NCBI GenBank assembly: GCA_017541105.1
Contig: JAFXZS010000017.1
Location: 33,630-97,629, forward strand
DNA from: Clostridia bacterium
Lineage (GTDB): Bacteria > Bacillota > Clostridia > Christensenellales > Aristaeellaceae
Length of the DNA: 64,000 nucleotides
Reading direction: 5' to 3'
Below the pieces are notes generated by a model. That model did no database searches. It was not told the DNA's origin and worked only from the letters and a program-made list of their open reading frames with translations. A program made the position numbers and the translations under genes. This document shows positions 33,108 through 41,272 of the stretch, one piece after another. Each line of letters opens with the position of its first letter. Positions within the stretch are counted from its first letter, which is position 1.

Positions 33108-33136
33108 AGAATAATCCCGATTCCGGGAAAGATCAA
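33108..33136 (-). promoter_or_regulatory. Putative promoter of the CofE-like gene
   Basis: TTGATC (33136-33131) and TATTCT (33113-33108), spacer 17; both boxes are imperfect. Confidence 0.45.
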
Positions 33137-33236
33137 GCTTTTTTTCTGTTTATCCTGCCAGAGGCATTCGGCCTGAAGAACGGTTCAGGCACCGGCGCCG
33201 GAACGGTGCGGAAGGAAAGGCCGGATTCCGGATTTT

Positions 33237-34847
33237 TTACCGGCTGCCGCCTTTTTCTTCCGCCTCCTGAGGGCTGCTGCCGGACGCGCCGCCGGAAGAC
33301 TCTTCCGGATCCTGCGCCAGATATTTGCTGTGCACCCAGCCCCGTATGCCCTTGCCCTCCAGCAGCAGGAACTCGTCCTGCGTCCCGGCAACGGCTACCG
33401 GCGTGCCCGCCTTCCAGGAAGTGATCTTTTTGCTGGTGGCCTTCGGGTTCATGTGCACGGGGATTTCCGCGGTACCGGAAGTTTTCCCGTTTACCGAAAT
33501 GACTCCGGTCCGGTAATTCTCCCCGGGAGAGAGCACCTCGACATCCTTGGGGGACAGGAAGCCGAACGCATTGTCCCACCAGGCATACAGGGAATCTTCC
33601 CCGACCTCCAGCAGCAGCGCCATTCCATTCATGGGGAGCCGCTTCACACCGGAAATCACCTTTCCGTTGCCATCCAGCAGGCGTGTTCCTTTTTTCGCGG
33701 TCACCAGAGCTATCTGCGGCACGGCGGCATTCCTGCCCACCCGCAGGTCCCGGGTCGGAATCCGGAAAACCTCGCCGTCCCGGGTGACGCGGGATACCAG
33801 CGCGCCGGTATAATCCAGGGCGACCGTTTTCAGCCCGTCTCCCAGATCGGCTTTCAGCCACGGGGGCCGGATCAGCCGCATGCCCCGGTAGGCACAGTAG
33901 GAGAGATCCATCCAGTATTCCATGCCGCCGTATTCACCTGTTTCAAAGAACCAGCGGATGCCGGGGAGCTCTTCCGGGGAGAGGGCTTCCGTGAAGGAAC
34001 CGTCCGCGTTCAGGAAATATACATGCCCCTTCGTCTTAAAGCGGTTGATCCGCTCATAGGTGGCGCCGGGAGCGCTGTCGACGATGTGTACCTTTGTACC
34101 GTCTTCGCTGATTCTGTCGGCCAGGGCAATATGCCCGATGACGATACTGAAGGAAAAGAGATCCCCGCGGCGCAGGCAGGCGGCAATCTCTTTTTCGCTT
34201 TCAATCAGATCGCTCTGGGTGACAAAATCATAATCCACGGCAGCCTGCCGGGTCATCCCTTCATTATCTGTTCCGCGCTCATTGATATAGAAGCGTGAAT
34301 AGGCGGTCGCCAGCGCGTCCGGGGAAACAGATTCCCCGGAAATTCCCATGCGCTGCAGCGCGTGGCTCAGGGCAAACAGCGCGCAGCCGGACTTCTCGAC
34401 CGACCGCTTATGCCTTTTTGAATACACCTTGTCGTGCCACCAGCTATCCTTCTGGCTGTACAGGACATCTGCCCCCTCCTGCGGCGGGGCAACGCCCGAA
34501 ACGGGGATTGTGATCTCCGCTGATTCTTTCTCCTTGCCGGGAAAACACAGGACCGCCTGAAGCGTATAGATCCCTTCCTGACGGGGCCGGAAGGAAGCAA
34601 CATCATGGGGCGCCCGCTCTCCGGAATACACCGATTCCTCCCCGCACATAAGGGTCCACTCAACCTTTTCCGCATCCTCCCGGTCCGAGGTGACAGCCAC
34701 GTCCACATAGTCCCCCATCCGGGGAGCTTCCGGCGCAAAGGAAAGGGTGACCTCCGCCGCGGCGAAGGAAGAAAAAAAGAGCGCCAACAGGAAGCAGAAA
34801 AGCCAGACAATCCGCCTTTTCCGCAGGAACAGTGCCCGTACGTTCAT
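33237..34847 (-). CDS. Secreted papain/C39-like protein with C-terminal SH3 domain
   Basis: ATG 34847 follows AAGGAGG; 21 further codons upstream lack an SD. The 536-residue product has a signal peptide (1-31), an Ig-like module (about 33-118), then a cysteine-peptidase-like domain with Cys155 (KSGCALFAL), His239 (IGHIALAD) and Asp257 (HIVDSAP) in the order of C39/papain-like folds. A region of about 330-440 is of unknown type, followed by an SH3-like domain (about 455-515, GWVHSKYLAQ) that often binds cell wall. It may cut peptides or cell-wall stems outside the cell. Proteolysis is inferred from the triad only. Its own promoter is at 34882-34910. Confidence 0.75.
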   Translation of the reverse strand: MNVRALFLRKRRIVWLFCFLLALFFSSFAAAEVTLSFAPEAPRMGDYVDVAVTSDREDAEKVEWTLMCGEESVYSGERAPHDVASFRPRQEGIYTLQAVLCFPGKEKESAEITIPVSGVAPPQEGADVLYSQKDSWWHDKVYSKRHKRSVEKSGCALFALSHALQRMGISGESVSPDALATAYSRFYINERGTDNEGMTRQAAVDYDFVTQSDLIESEKEIAACLRRGDLFSFSIVIGHIALADRISEDGTKVHIVDSAPGATYERINRFKTKGHVYFLNADGSFTEALSPEELPGIRWFFETGEYGGMEYWMDLSYCAYRGMRLIRPPWLKADLGDGLKTVALDYTGALVSRVTRDGEVFRIPTRDLRVGRNAAVPQIALVTAKKGTRLLDGNGKVISGVKRLPMNGMALLLEVGEDSLYAWWDNAFGFLSPKDVEVLSPGENYRTGVISVNGKTSGTAEIPVHMNPKATSKKITSWKAGTPVAVAGTQDEFLLLEGKGIRGWVHSKYLAQDPEESSGGASGSSPQEAEEKGGSR

Positions 34848-34881
34848 CCCGCTGACCTCCTTGCCGTTTTCAAACGTGGAT

Positions 34882-34910
34882 ATTATAGCAAACGCGGAAT
34901 GGGAAGACAA
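34882..34910 (-). promoter_or_regulatory. SigA promoter of the C39/SH3 gene
   Basis: TTGTCT (34910-34905) and a perfect TATAAT (34887-34882), spacer 17, about 35 bases before the start codon. Confidence 0.7.
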
Positions 34911-34926
34911 GATACGCCGAAAGCGG

Positions 34927-34955
34927 TTGCCAAATCATCGGGCGTATGATATAAT
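34927..34955 (+). promoter_or_regulatory. SigA promoter of tRNA-Ser
   Basis: TTGCCA (34927-34932) and a perfect TATAAT (34950-34955), spacer 17, 13 bases upstream of the mature tRNA 5' end. It is back to back with the C39/SH3 promoter. Confidence 0.7.
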
Positions 34956-34968
34956 TCGCGCGTTATAT

Positions 34969-35054
34969 GGAGCGGTATCGAAGTGGTCATAACGGCCCTG
35001 ACTCGAAATCAGGTGTACGGCAACGTACCGTGGGTTCGAATCCCACCCGCTCCG
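34969..35054 (+). tRNA. tRNA-Ser (anticodon CGA)
   Basis: The acceptor GGAGCGG pairs with CCGCTCC. The anticodon arm CCTGA-CTCGAAA-TCAGG gives anticodon CGA (reads UCG). A long class II variable arm (GTACGGCAACGTAC) and the T-arm GTGGGTTCGAATCCCAC are present. CCA is not encoded. Confidence 0.95.
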
Positions 35055-35058
35055 CACA

Positions 35059-35099
35059 CTGGAGCCCATGAATTTACTACATTCACGGGCTCCAGTTTT
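35059..35099 (+). terminator. Terminator of tRNA-Ser
   Basis: CTGGAGCCC...GGGCTCCAG hairpin (stem extended by ATGAA/TTCAC) followed by TTTTC, directly after the tRNA. Confidence 0.88.
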
Positions 35100-35241
35100 C
35101 ATTTTGTATTCGTGCAGCATCTGATGATCGGATGTGGGTAAAATTATACGGACCAACTCGCCCGCAGCGCGGGCGAGTTGATCCAATATAGGCTGTGTTA
35201 CCGTCCGTGTCAACTTGGCATGGATCTAATGAAAAGCATGT

Positions 35242-35270
35242 TTGACAAAAGTAATACTTATAGTTATACT
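35242..35270 (+). promoter_or_regulatory. SigA promoter of brnTA
   Basis: Perfect TTGACA (35242-35247) and TATACT (35265-35270), spacer 17. The expected start near 35277 leaves almost no leader before the toxin start codon. Confidence 0.65.
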
Positions 35271-35285
35271 TACAGCGTGAAGAAG

Positions 35286-35567
35286 ATGATTGCTGAAACG
35301 CTTGTTGAGTGGGACGAAGCCAAGAACAAGCGTAACATCGAAAAGCACGGTGTAAGTTTTGAGACTGCGGCATTGGTATTCGCCGATGAGGAGCGGATTG
35401 AATACTATGACAAGCTGCACAGTCAGGAAGAAGACCGGTATGTGGTTCTCGGTTGTGTCCAGGGAATCCTCTATGTCGTTTATACCATGCGTGATGAATA
35501 TGCCAGGCTGATCTCTGCCAGAATGGCGACCAAGCTGGAGAAGAGGATATATTATGGAGAAGAGTAA
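35286..35567 (+). CDS. brnT: BrnT-family toxin (ribonuclease)
   Basis: From ATG 35286 the product is 93 residues; GTG 35277 would add three residues and match the likely transcription start. The core VEWDEAKNKRNIEKHGVSFE (seen as WDEAK, NIEKHG) and the later DRYVVLG, LYVVYTMR and LISAR segments are those of BrnT, a RelE-fold RNase that stops translation by cutting mRNA. The SD is very weak, consistent with low or leaderless expression. It overlaps the antitoxin gene by 14 bases. BrnA homologues repress the operon promoter, so 35242-35270 is a probable operator region. Confidence 0.92.
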   Translation: MIAETLVEWDEAKNKRNIEKHGVSFETAALVFADEERIEYYDKLHSQEEDRYVVLGCVQGILYVVYTMRDEYARLISARMATKLEKRIYYGEE

Positions 35568-35877
35568 AATTGTTCGTACAGTAATTCGTGCCGGCCAGGA
35601 ACCGACGCCGGAGCAGGTCCGGGAGATCGAAGCAGCCGCTGCCCGTCCTGCCGTTCCGGATGAAGATGCTCCCGAGCTCACCCTGGAACAGTATGCAGAG
35701 ATGGCCCGGATTGCCCGCAGCCGCCGCAGCCAGCAGGTAAAGCCAGTCGTAGCGCTCCGTATATCCCCTGAAACGCTGGAGAAGGCGAAAGCAACAGGGA
35801 AGGGGTATACCGGCTTCCTGAGCCGCCTGCTGGATAACGCGATAAATGATCCTCAGATGGTGGCAAAGAGTATGTGA
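35554..35877 (+). CDS. brnA: BrnA-family antitoxin
   Basis: 107 residues behind GGAGAAGAGG. The C-terminal part contains the ribbon-helix-helix-type DNA-binding sequence ending VVALRISPETLEKAKATGKGYTGF (core LRISPETLEKAKATG), typical of BrnA, which binds BrnT and represses the operon. The N-terminal half is Pro/Glu-rich. The toxin-antitoxin order is that of BrnTA systems. Confidence 0.9.
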   Translation: MEKSKIVRTVIRAGQEPTPEQVREIEAAAARPAVPDEDAPELTLEQYAEMARIARSRRSQQVKPVVALRISPETLEKAKATGKGYTGFLSRLLDNAINDPQMVAKSM

Positions 35878-36039
35878 GCTTGGTATCGGGTAAAAGCAGA
35901 CACCATATAATATTACAAGACTGTATGCCGAAACCGCATGTTCTCTCACCGGCAGGAGGATCCGTCGACGGGCCATGTTGCAGGTTTCTGTTCCGAAAAA
36001 TCCGGCTGTCCGGTGGTGGCAGCCGGAAGATGTCCGCGT

Positions 36040-36711
36040 CTACCGAAGGGTCCTCAGATAATCCTTATGTTCGTCGGAAACACGGTAGCTTTCGATCGCT
36101 TTCTGGATTGCCTTTTTATGTGTCCAGGGTTCAAGTCGGTGATCTTCTATATAAACAACGCTCTCATCGTATTTTTTCGCCAGCGCAGTCGCGAAATACC
36201 ATGCGACCATCATTTTGATATAATAGTCTTCGCCGGGAACCTTCGCGACCCATTCCAAATACTCCGGTTTGAAATCCTCCCCGAGAAATTCGTTCATCAG
36301 CATCCGAATCCCGAATCTGACGGTGTACACATGCTCCGAACCGATCCATTTTTGAATCAGCGGGAGGAGCTTTTGGTGATTCTTCGCAAAGACTTTCGGG
36401 CTTGACTGGTCGCATACCGGCCAGCAGTTCACATACGGAAGGAAGGTTTCCACCGCCTTTACGCATTCGCTGAAATCACGGATCATCGCGATCAGAAAAA
36501 AATGCACAAGGTTTTCTTCATAGTATTTGTGCGGAAGCTCTGCAAGGAACGCCTCGGCCTCTTTTGTGTCCCGGATGTCTTTTGCGATCTTCCTCATATC
36601 GGGCGTTTTCACGCCGAGGATTGTTTCCTTCGGTATATTGGGAACGAGCTTGCTTTGAAAATCCCTGTACTTCTCGCTGCCGCTTGCAGCAAGCATTTCA
36701 GCCACTGTCAT
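36040..36711 (-). CDS. AlkD-like DNA alkylation repair protein
   Basis: 223 residues, SD AAAGGAG. HEAT-like alpha helices with the family sequences GVKTPDMRKIAKDI and the later CDQSSPKVFAKN and KVPGEDYYIKMMVAWYFA (core YYIKMMVAWYF). This is the AlkD/DNA-alkylation-repair family that excises N3- and N7-alkylpurines; many members in Firmicutes are untested. It is 67 bases downstream of the GNAT gene on the same strand, and they probably share a transcript. Confidence 0.88.
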   Translation of the reverse strand: MTVAEMLAASGSEKYRDFQSKLVPNIPKETILGVKTPDMRKIAKDIRDTKEAEAFLAELPHKYYEENLVHFFLIAMIRDFSECVKAVETFLPYVNCWPVCDQSSPKVFAKNHQKLLPLIQKWIGSEHVYTVRFGIRMLMNEFLGEDFKPEYLEWVAKVPGEDYYIKMMVAWYFATALAKKYDESVVYIEDHRLEPWTHKKAIQKAIESYRVSDEHKDYLRTLR

Positions 36712-36778
36712 TTTTCAGAATCTCCTTTCCGCGTCCGGCCGGCAAACTGCCGGCGGATGATCTGCCAAGCCAAAGAAT

Positions 36779-37267
36779 TCAGTAGTCAAAAGTGTTTTCA
36801 TTGACACGTACTGTCGTTGTCAGCTTTTCTCCTCCGTAAGGTTTCCTGATTTCGATCATATTCAGGACGGTATATCCCTTTGAGCGAAGGAAGGAAATCA
36901 TTCCCTCATTATTCGGATGTACAAAATTATATACGGTATCGTCTCCCATGGATCCGGCGATCTCTTCCGCTTTGCTGAACAGCAGGGATGCCACACCTTG
37001 CCGCCTGTGCTGATTGTTCACGTAAATATGTTCCACCCATAAGCAGGGCTCCTCGATCCTGCAAACAAGATAACCAACCGGTTCGCCATCATGCTCCGCA
37101 GCGAATACAGGATATTTCTTCTCCAGGAACTCAGAGATTTCTTCCCGGGCCCATTTCAAATCAGGCTCAGCCCGGATGCCCTTGTAAGCCTGCAGCGCCA
37201 CGCGAAAATCAGCGATCAAAGGTATGACCTTTTCAGCTGTCGTTTCATCTATCCTGATGATCTTCAT
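36779..37267 (-). CDS. GNAT-family acetyltransferase
   Basis: ATG 37267 has GAGGTG 4 bases upstream; an ATG at 37285 has none. The 162-residue product has the GNAT motif A EHIYVNNQHRRQGVASLLFSKAEE (core RRQGVASLL), which binds acetyl-CoA, after a strand with VGYLVCRIE. The acceptor is unknown. It is the first gene of a two-gene unit with the AlkD-like protein. Confidence 0.88.
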   Translation of the reverse strand: MKIIRIDETTAEKVIPLIADFRVALQAYKGIRAEPDLKWAREEISEFLEKKYPVFAAEHDGEPVGYLVCRIEEPCLWVEHIYVNNQHRRQGVASLLFSKAEEIAGSMGDDTVYNFVHPNNEGMISFLRSKGYTVLNMIEIRKPYGGEKLTTTVRVNENTFDY

Positions 37268-37349
37268 ACGCACCTCGTCAAACATTGCCGCCCACGGCGA
37301 TCACAGATCAGCAGACGGAAGGATTCTGCGCACAGATAAATGCAGAAAT

Positions 37350-37377
37350 ATAATACCATGGAATGATCAATCGTCAA
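37350..37377 (-). promoter_or_regulatory. Promoter of the GNAT-AlkD unit
   Basis: TTGACG (37377-37372) and TATTAT (37355-37350), spacer 16, about 80 bases before the start codon. Confidence 0.55.
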
Positions 37378-37413
37378 TTGCCCATACAGAAGGTATATTT
37401 CCGATGCTTCCGG

Positions 37414-37693
37414 CTAAGGCTGATTGCCGTTTTCGGATTGTGACTGTGCTTCATTGAGCAATTTCTGAGCCTGCTGCGGTGACCTTGGAATGAATGTGAT
37501 ATCAACCCATCTTCAGGTCCTGCTCAAAAGACCCGTAGACTGTCTCAAACCTGTTATGATCCTGACCTATGGGAAAGCAAAATATGACAGACTCATCGTT
37601 GAAATCCAGATGAACCTGTTCGTCCGGACAGAACACTTGGTTCCGGGAAACGGTTTGGCGAAGCCGGAAGATACGGTTGTCCGCGTTTGCCAT
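37414..37693 (-). pseudogene. Possible frameshifted small gene
   Basis: On the minus strand ATG 37693 opens 63 codons (containing RNQVFCPDEQVHLDFND and FCFPIGQDHNRFE) that stop at 37502. A shift of one base at that point joins a second frame of 30 codons (VDITFIPRSPQQAQKLLNEA...) ending in TAG at 37414. Both halves have protein-like composition. I do not recognise the family. A TATAAT at 37708-37703 is too close to the ATG to be a normal promoter with SD. Either a decayed gene or chance open frames. Confidence 0.35.
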
Positions 37694-37801
37694 TCATGGT
37701 ATATTATAGGCAGATTTCCGGGCCGGACAGAGGGCGCCCGGCCATAGAAAGCATCGGATGACATACAGAAACCGCTTTGAGGTGAGGGAGGATACGCCGC
37801 T

Positions 37802-38521
37802 ATGACAGGAAAAGGCATGGAGAAATCTCGTATTGTTATACTGCTCACTGTGCTGCTTTTTGCCGCACTGGCCTGCTGTACCGCAGCACTTGCGGATGAT
37901 CAGGAGCAGATGAAGTATCTTCCCGGCGTGTGGATGTTCTCCGATGAAGCCGAGGAGGAAGGAGAAAAGCCGCAGGCAGCGGATCTGATCCTGACGCTGG
38001 AGGAGGACAGCGGGATGACCCTTTGCGGCAAAAGCGGGGAGGGCGGAGATGAGTATACTTACACGGGCACCTGGTCATCCGAATTTGTGCCGGATGCCAT
38101 GGACCGGCTGACGCTTCTGTTCACATCCACGGACAACCCGCTGTACGCGGGAACCGAGTACAGCGTGAAATGCGTGGTGAACTTTTACACGGAGTCGTGG
38201 GTGGAAAATGACACCTGGAAGATCTACCTGATCATTGAGGAAAACGACTTCAGCGGGGTTTCACCCTTTGAAGACCTTTGCGGCTGCAATAATCTTGCGC
38301 TGACCCGGGAGCAGGGACCGAACATGCGCGTGATCAAATGCAAGGACTATGTTTCCCTGCGCTCAAGGCCGTCCGTGTCCTCCATACGCCTGGCGAAGGT
38401 GCCCCTCGGAGCGCTGGTGCTCGCCGTGCCGGGAGGGAAGGAAGAGAACGGGTTCACCTGGTGCACCTATCACGACGAATACGGATTCATTCTGTCGGAA
38501 TACCTGCAGCCGGTTGAATAA
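37802..38521 (+). CDS. Secreted protein with C-terminal SH3-like domain
   Basis: 239 residues; SD AGGGAGG 10 bases upstream of ATG 37802 (a start at codon 6 is also possible). The signal peptide runs to about residue 31. A strand-rich module lies at about 40-160 (PGVWMFSDEAEE ... LILTLEEDSG), followed by an SH3b-like domain at about 175-237 (KDYVSLRSRPSVSS ... EYGFILSEYL), which usually binds cell wall or peptides. Function unknown. It is convergent with the YfcC-type gene with a gap of five bases. Confidence 0.78.
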   Translation: MTGKGMEKSRIVILLTVLLFAALACCTAALADDQEQMKYLPGVWMFSDEAEEEGEKPQAADLILTLEEDSGMTLCGKSGEGGDEYTYTGTWSSEFVPDAMDRLTLLFTSTDNPLYAGTEYSVKCVVNFYTESWVENDTWKIYLIIEENDFSGVSPFEDLCGCNNLALTREQGPNMRVIKCKDYVSLRSRPSVSSIRLAKVPLGALVLAVPGGKEENGFTWCTYHDEYGFILSEYLQPVE

Positions 38522-38526
38522 TCAGC

Positions 38527-39936
38527 TTATGCCCATCCAAGGGCGAGGCCGAGCAGGAGCAGCCCGCAGGTCAGCACGAGGTTCAGCAGCTGGAAGGAAA
38601 AGGAGTACCTGATCCATTTGCCGTAGCTGCAGTTCGCGAGGCCCAGGGAGACCAGGAGCCCCGCATTGGTAGGATAGAGCATGTTGCTGAACCCATCGCC
38701 GAAGGCATAGGCCACGATGCACAGCTGCGTGCTGATTCCGAAGAACTGCGCCAGCGGCACGATGAGCGGAATCAGCAGGATCGCCTGCGCGGAACCGGAA
38801 GGAACAAAGAAATTGACCACAATACAGATCAGATAAATGAACAGGATCAAGGCCCATTCGGGCATTCCGGCGGCGGCACCCATTGCGGCGTTCAGCACGG
38901 TGTCCAGAATGCCGCCTTCTTCCATAATATAGCGGATGGAGCTTGCCATCAGAATCAGCAGGATGGAAGGCGTGATAGCCATGACGCCCCTGCCGAAGGA
39001 ACGCAGCAGCTGCCTGCCGCCCATGCCGGAAACCAGGGCGGAACCGATCCCCGCGCCAAGGAAAGTGACGGCCAGGAAGACCATTGAATAATCCGCCAGG
39101 GCGGGGATCAAAGCGGTGACAATAATGACGGCAATCCCAGCAATCATCACGCCCGCAAAGAGAGCGACCCCTCTGTCCTTCCCGGGATCCGCGGCATATG
39201 TATCCGCTGCCGCGGGCACGAAACCCGCGGAAGGCAGTTTTTTTGCGCGCAGGCAGATAAAGCCGAAGAGCAGCACGTAGATCCAGATAAAGTTGAAAAA
39301 CCGGTACGCCATTCCGCTGAAGACGGGAATGCCCGCGAGCGTCTGGGCCACACCGACCGTAAAGGGATTGGCCACGCCCGACGCAAAGCCGCAGCCAACC
39401 GCCAGCAGGGACATGCCGATGCCTGTGCAGACATCCCAGCCCAGGCCGACAGAGATAGCAACGACGATCGGTACCAGCGGGATAATCTCCTCAAAGGACC
39501 CGACGAAGGCCCCCATCACCATAAAAAAGAAGATCACAACGGCCATCAGCCGGTAGCGGACAGCGCCAAAGCGCCGGACCAGCTTTTGCAGCATGCGGCT
39601 GATAATGCCCTGTTCGGTCACGACGTTGAACACGCCGCCGATCAGCAGCAGGAACAGGATGACCGCGATCAGCGTGCCTGAGCCGGAAGCACCGAGCACC
39701 AGGACCGGAGACAGCAGCCATTTCCAAAACGGCAGGCCGCCCTGCGCCGCCGTAAACCCGGCTTCCACATCAATGATCATGTTTCCGTCCGCATCCGGGA
39801 CACGGGTATACCTTCCCCCGGGGATCACCATCGTCAGGATATACGTGATGACCATCATCAGGAAGATAAAGAACACGGAAAGGAGGAAACTCTTTTTTTC
39901 GATCCGGATGCTCGCCGGGGCCTGCTCATGCTGCAT
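38527..39936 (-). CDS. YfcC/DcuC-family membrane carrier
   Basis: 469 residues, SD AAAGGAG. About 12 membrane helices; family sequences include VIPGGRYTRVPD near the start, GAFVGSFEEIIPLVPI in the middle and GVANPFTVGVAQ. Members carry amino acids, peptides or C4-dicarboxylates out or in; the substrate cannot be told. Single gene. Confidence 0.85.
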   Translation of the reverse strand: MQHEQAPASIRIEKKSFLLSVFFIFLMMVITYILTMVIPGGRYTRVPDADGNMIIDVEAGFTAAQGGLPFWKWLLSPVLVLGASGSGTLIAVILFLLLIGGVFNVVTEQGIISRMLQKLVRRFGAVRYRLMAVVIFFFMVMGAFVGSFEEIIPLVPIVVAISVGLGWDVCTGIGMSLLAVGCGFASGVANPFTVGVAQTLAGIPVFSGMAYRFFNFIWIYVLLFGFICLRAKKLPSAGFVPAAADTYAADPGKDRGVALFAGVMIAGIAVIIVTALIPALADYSMVFLAVTFLGAGIGSALVSGMGGRQLLRSFGRGVMAITPSILLILMASSIRYIMEEGGILDTVLNAAMGAAAGMPEWALILFIYLICIVVNFFVPSGSAQAILLIPLIVPLAQFFGISTQLCIVAYAFGDGFSNMLYPTNAGLLVSLGLANCSYGKWIRYSFSFQLLNLVLTCGLLLLGLALGWA

Positions 39937-40097
39937 TCTTCAGCACTCCTTTACACTTCCGCGGGCGGATGCGGTGCGGGATCATGGATACTGGATCCAT
40001 TGTAGCAGAATTCCCCTGCAATGAAAAGGTACAGACAGATTCGGAACAGAGATGGCACACGCCGCGGGAGCATCCGCGGGCCATCAGGCCGAGGCAG

Positions 40098-40126
40098 TTG
40101 AATTGAGAAGGATCTTCCTGTACAAT
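40098..40126 (+). promoter_or_regulatory. SigA promoter of the folate/Nudix/murB unit
   Basis: TTGAAT (40098-40103) and TACAAT (40121-40126), spacer 17, about 58 bases before the first start codon. Confidence 0.65.
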
Positions 40127-40183
40127 AATGGGCGGCAAAGGGGAGTATGTGCGGGGCTGGACGCGGTACAAGGAGAGAAAGAC

Positions 40184-40762
40184 ATGGAGGAACGCCAGGG
40201 GCTGCGGCAGCGGTATATCCGGGCCCGTGAGAGCCTGACACCGGAGGAGCGCGCGGAGAAATCCTCCCGCGCCGTGGAACGGATCGCCGAACTGCCGGAG
40301 TTCCGGCAGGCTTCCGTGGTCATGATTTACCGGGCTGTCCGGGGCGAAATGACCCTGGAACAGCTTCCCGGGCATCCGGCCGCCCGGGGAAAGCGCTTTG
40401 CCTATCCCCGCTGCGCAGGACCGGGAACCATGCAGGCGATGATTCCCGGCGGATGGAAGGAAGGTTTCCGCGGGATTCCCGAGCCGGATCCGGTGTGCTC
40501 GGAGGAAGTGGCCCCGGAGGAGATTGACCTGGTGATCTGCCCCGGCGCGGCCTTCGACAGGGAGTGTACCCGGCTGGGGATGGGGGGCGGATACTATGAC
40601 CGGTTTCTGCCCCGCTGCGGGAAGGCAGCGGTGATCCTGGCCGCTTTTGAGGCGCAGCGCGCTGACCGCCTGCCCCGTGAGCAGTGGGATATTCCCATGG
40701 ACCGGGTGGTGACGGAGGAAAGAATCTATACCGGAAGAAGGGGAGAAGACGAATGCGGCTGA
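40184..40762 (+). CDS. 5-formyltetrahydrofolate cyclo-ligase
   Basis: ATG 40184 follows AAGGAGA; the frame is open 44 codons further up without signal. The 192-residue product has the start EERQGLRQRYIRARESL and the C-terminal ATP/folate site PGAAFDRECTRLGMGGGYYDRFLPR (core LGMGGGYYDRFL). It converts 5-formyl-THF to 5,10-methenyl-THF using ATP. It overlaps the Nudix gene by 10 bases. Confidence 0.93.
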   Translation: MEERQGLRQRYIRARESLTPEERAEKSSRAVERIAELPEFRQASVVMIYRAVRGEMTLEQLPGHPAARGKRFAYPRCAGPGTMQAMIPGGWKEGFRGIPEPDPVCSEEVAPEEIDLVICPGAAFDRECTRLGMGGGYYDRFLPRCGKAAVILAAFEAQRADRLPREQWDIPMDRVVTEERIYTGRRGEDECG

Positions 40763-41226
40763 CGACCCTGTGCTATATCGAGAACCGGAACCGGTACCTG
40801 ATGCTTCACCGGACCAAAAAGGGGCAGGACGAGAACGCGGGAAAATGGATCGGCCTGGGCGGGCACCTGCGGGAGGATGAATCCCCGGAGGAATGTATCC
40901 GCCGGGAGATCCGCGAGGAAGCAGGCATGGAGATACAGGACCTGCGGCTGCGGGGGATTCTGACCTTTATCCTGCCGGACTGGGGAAATGAGCTGACCTT
41001 CCTGTATACCGCCAGGGGGGAAGAGATTCCCCTGCCGGAGTGCGACGAAGGCGTTTTGGCCTGGGTGCCTTTCGAACGGATTCCCGAGCTGCCCCTGTGG
41101 GAAGGGGACAGGATCTTTCTGCCGCTGCTGCGGGGCCGGGAAGACTGCTTTTCCCTGAAGCTGATTTATGCCTCCGGCGGTGCCCTGGAGGACTATGTGC
41201 TGGACAAAGCAGGCCGCGAAGGATAA
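40753..41226 (+). CDS. Nudix hydrolase (MutT-like)
   Basis: 157 residues. The Nudix box is complete: GGHLREDESPEECIRREIREEAGM carries the GX5EX7REUXEEXGU pattern (key residues G..E..REIREEAG). The start TTLCYIENRNRYLMLHR fits the 8-oxo-dGTP diphosphatase (MutT/YtkD-like) group, likely a sanitation enzyme for the nucleotide pool. It is coupled to the folate gene upstream and precedes murB by 46 bases. Confidence 0.92.
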   Translation: MRLTTLCYIENRNRYLMLHRTKKGQDENAGKWIGLGGHLREDESPEECIRREIREEAGMEIQDLRLRGILTFILPDWGNELTFLYTARGEEIPLPECDEGVLAWVPFERIPELPLWEGDRIFLPLLRGREDCFSLKLIYASGGALEDYVLDKAGREG

Positions 41227-41272
41227 AATAGCGAAGAAGAATGCATGCGGAATTATAAGGAGTATCCAGAAC

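Larger units (their letters stand above)
37268..37801. other. Long intergenic region
   Basis: The 534 bases hold the GNAT promoter (37350-37377), the possible frameshifted fragment (37414-37693), and a plain spacer of about 100 bases before the next gene. No tRNA, hairpin terminator or direct repeat was seen. Confidence 0.4.
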
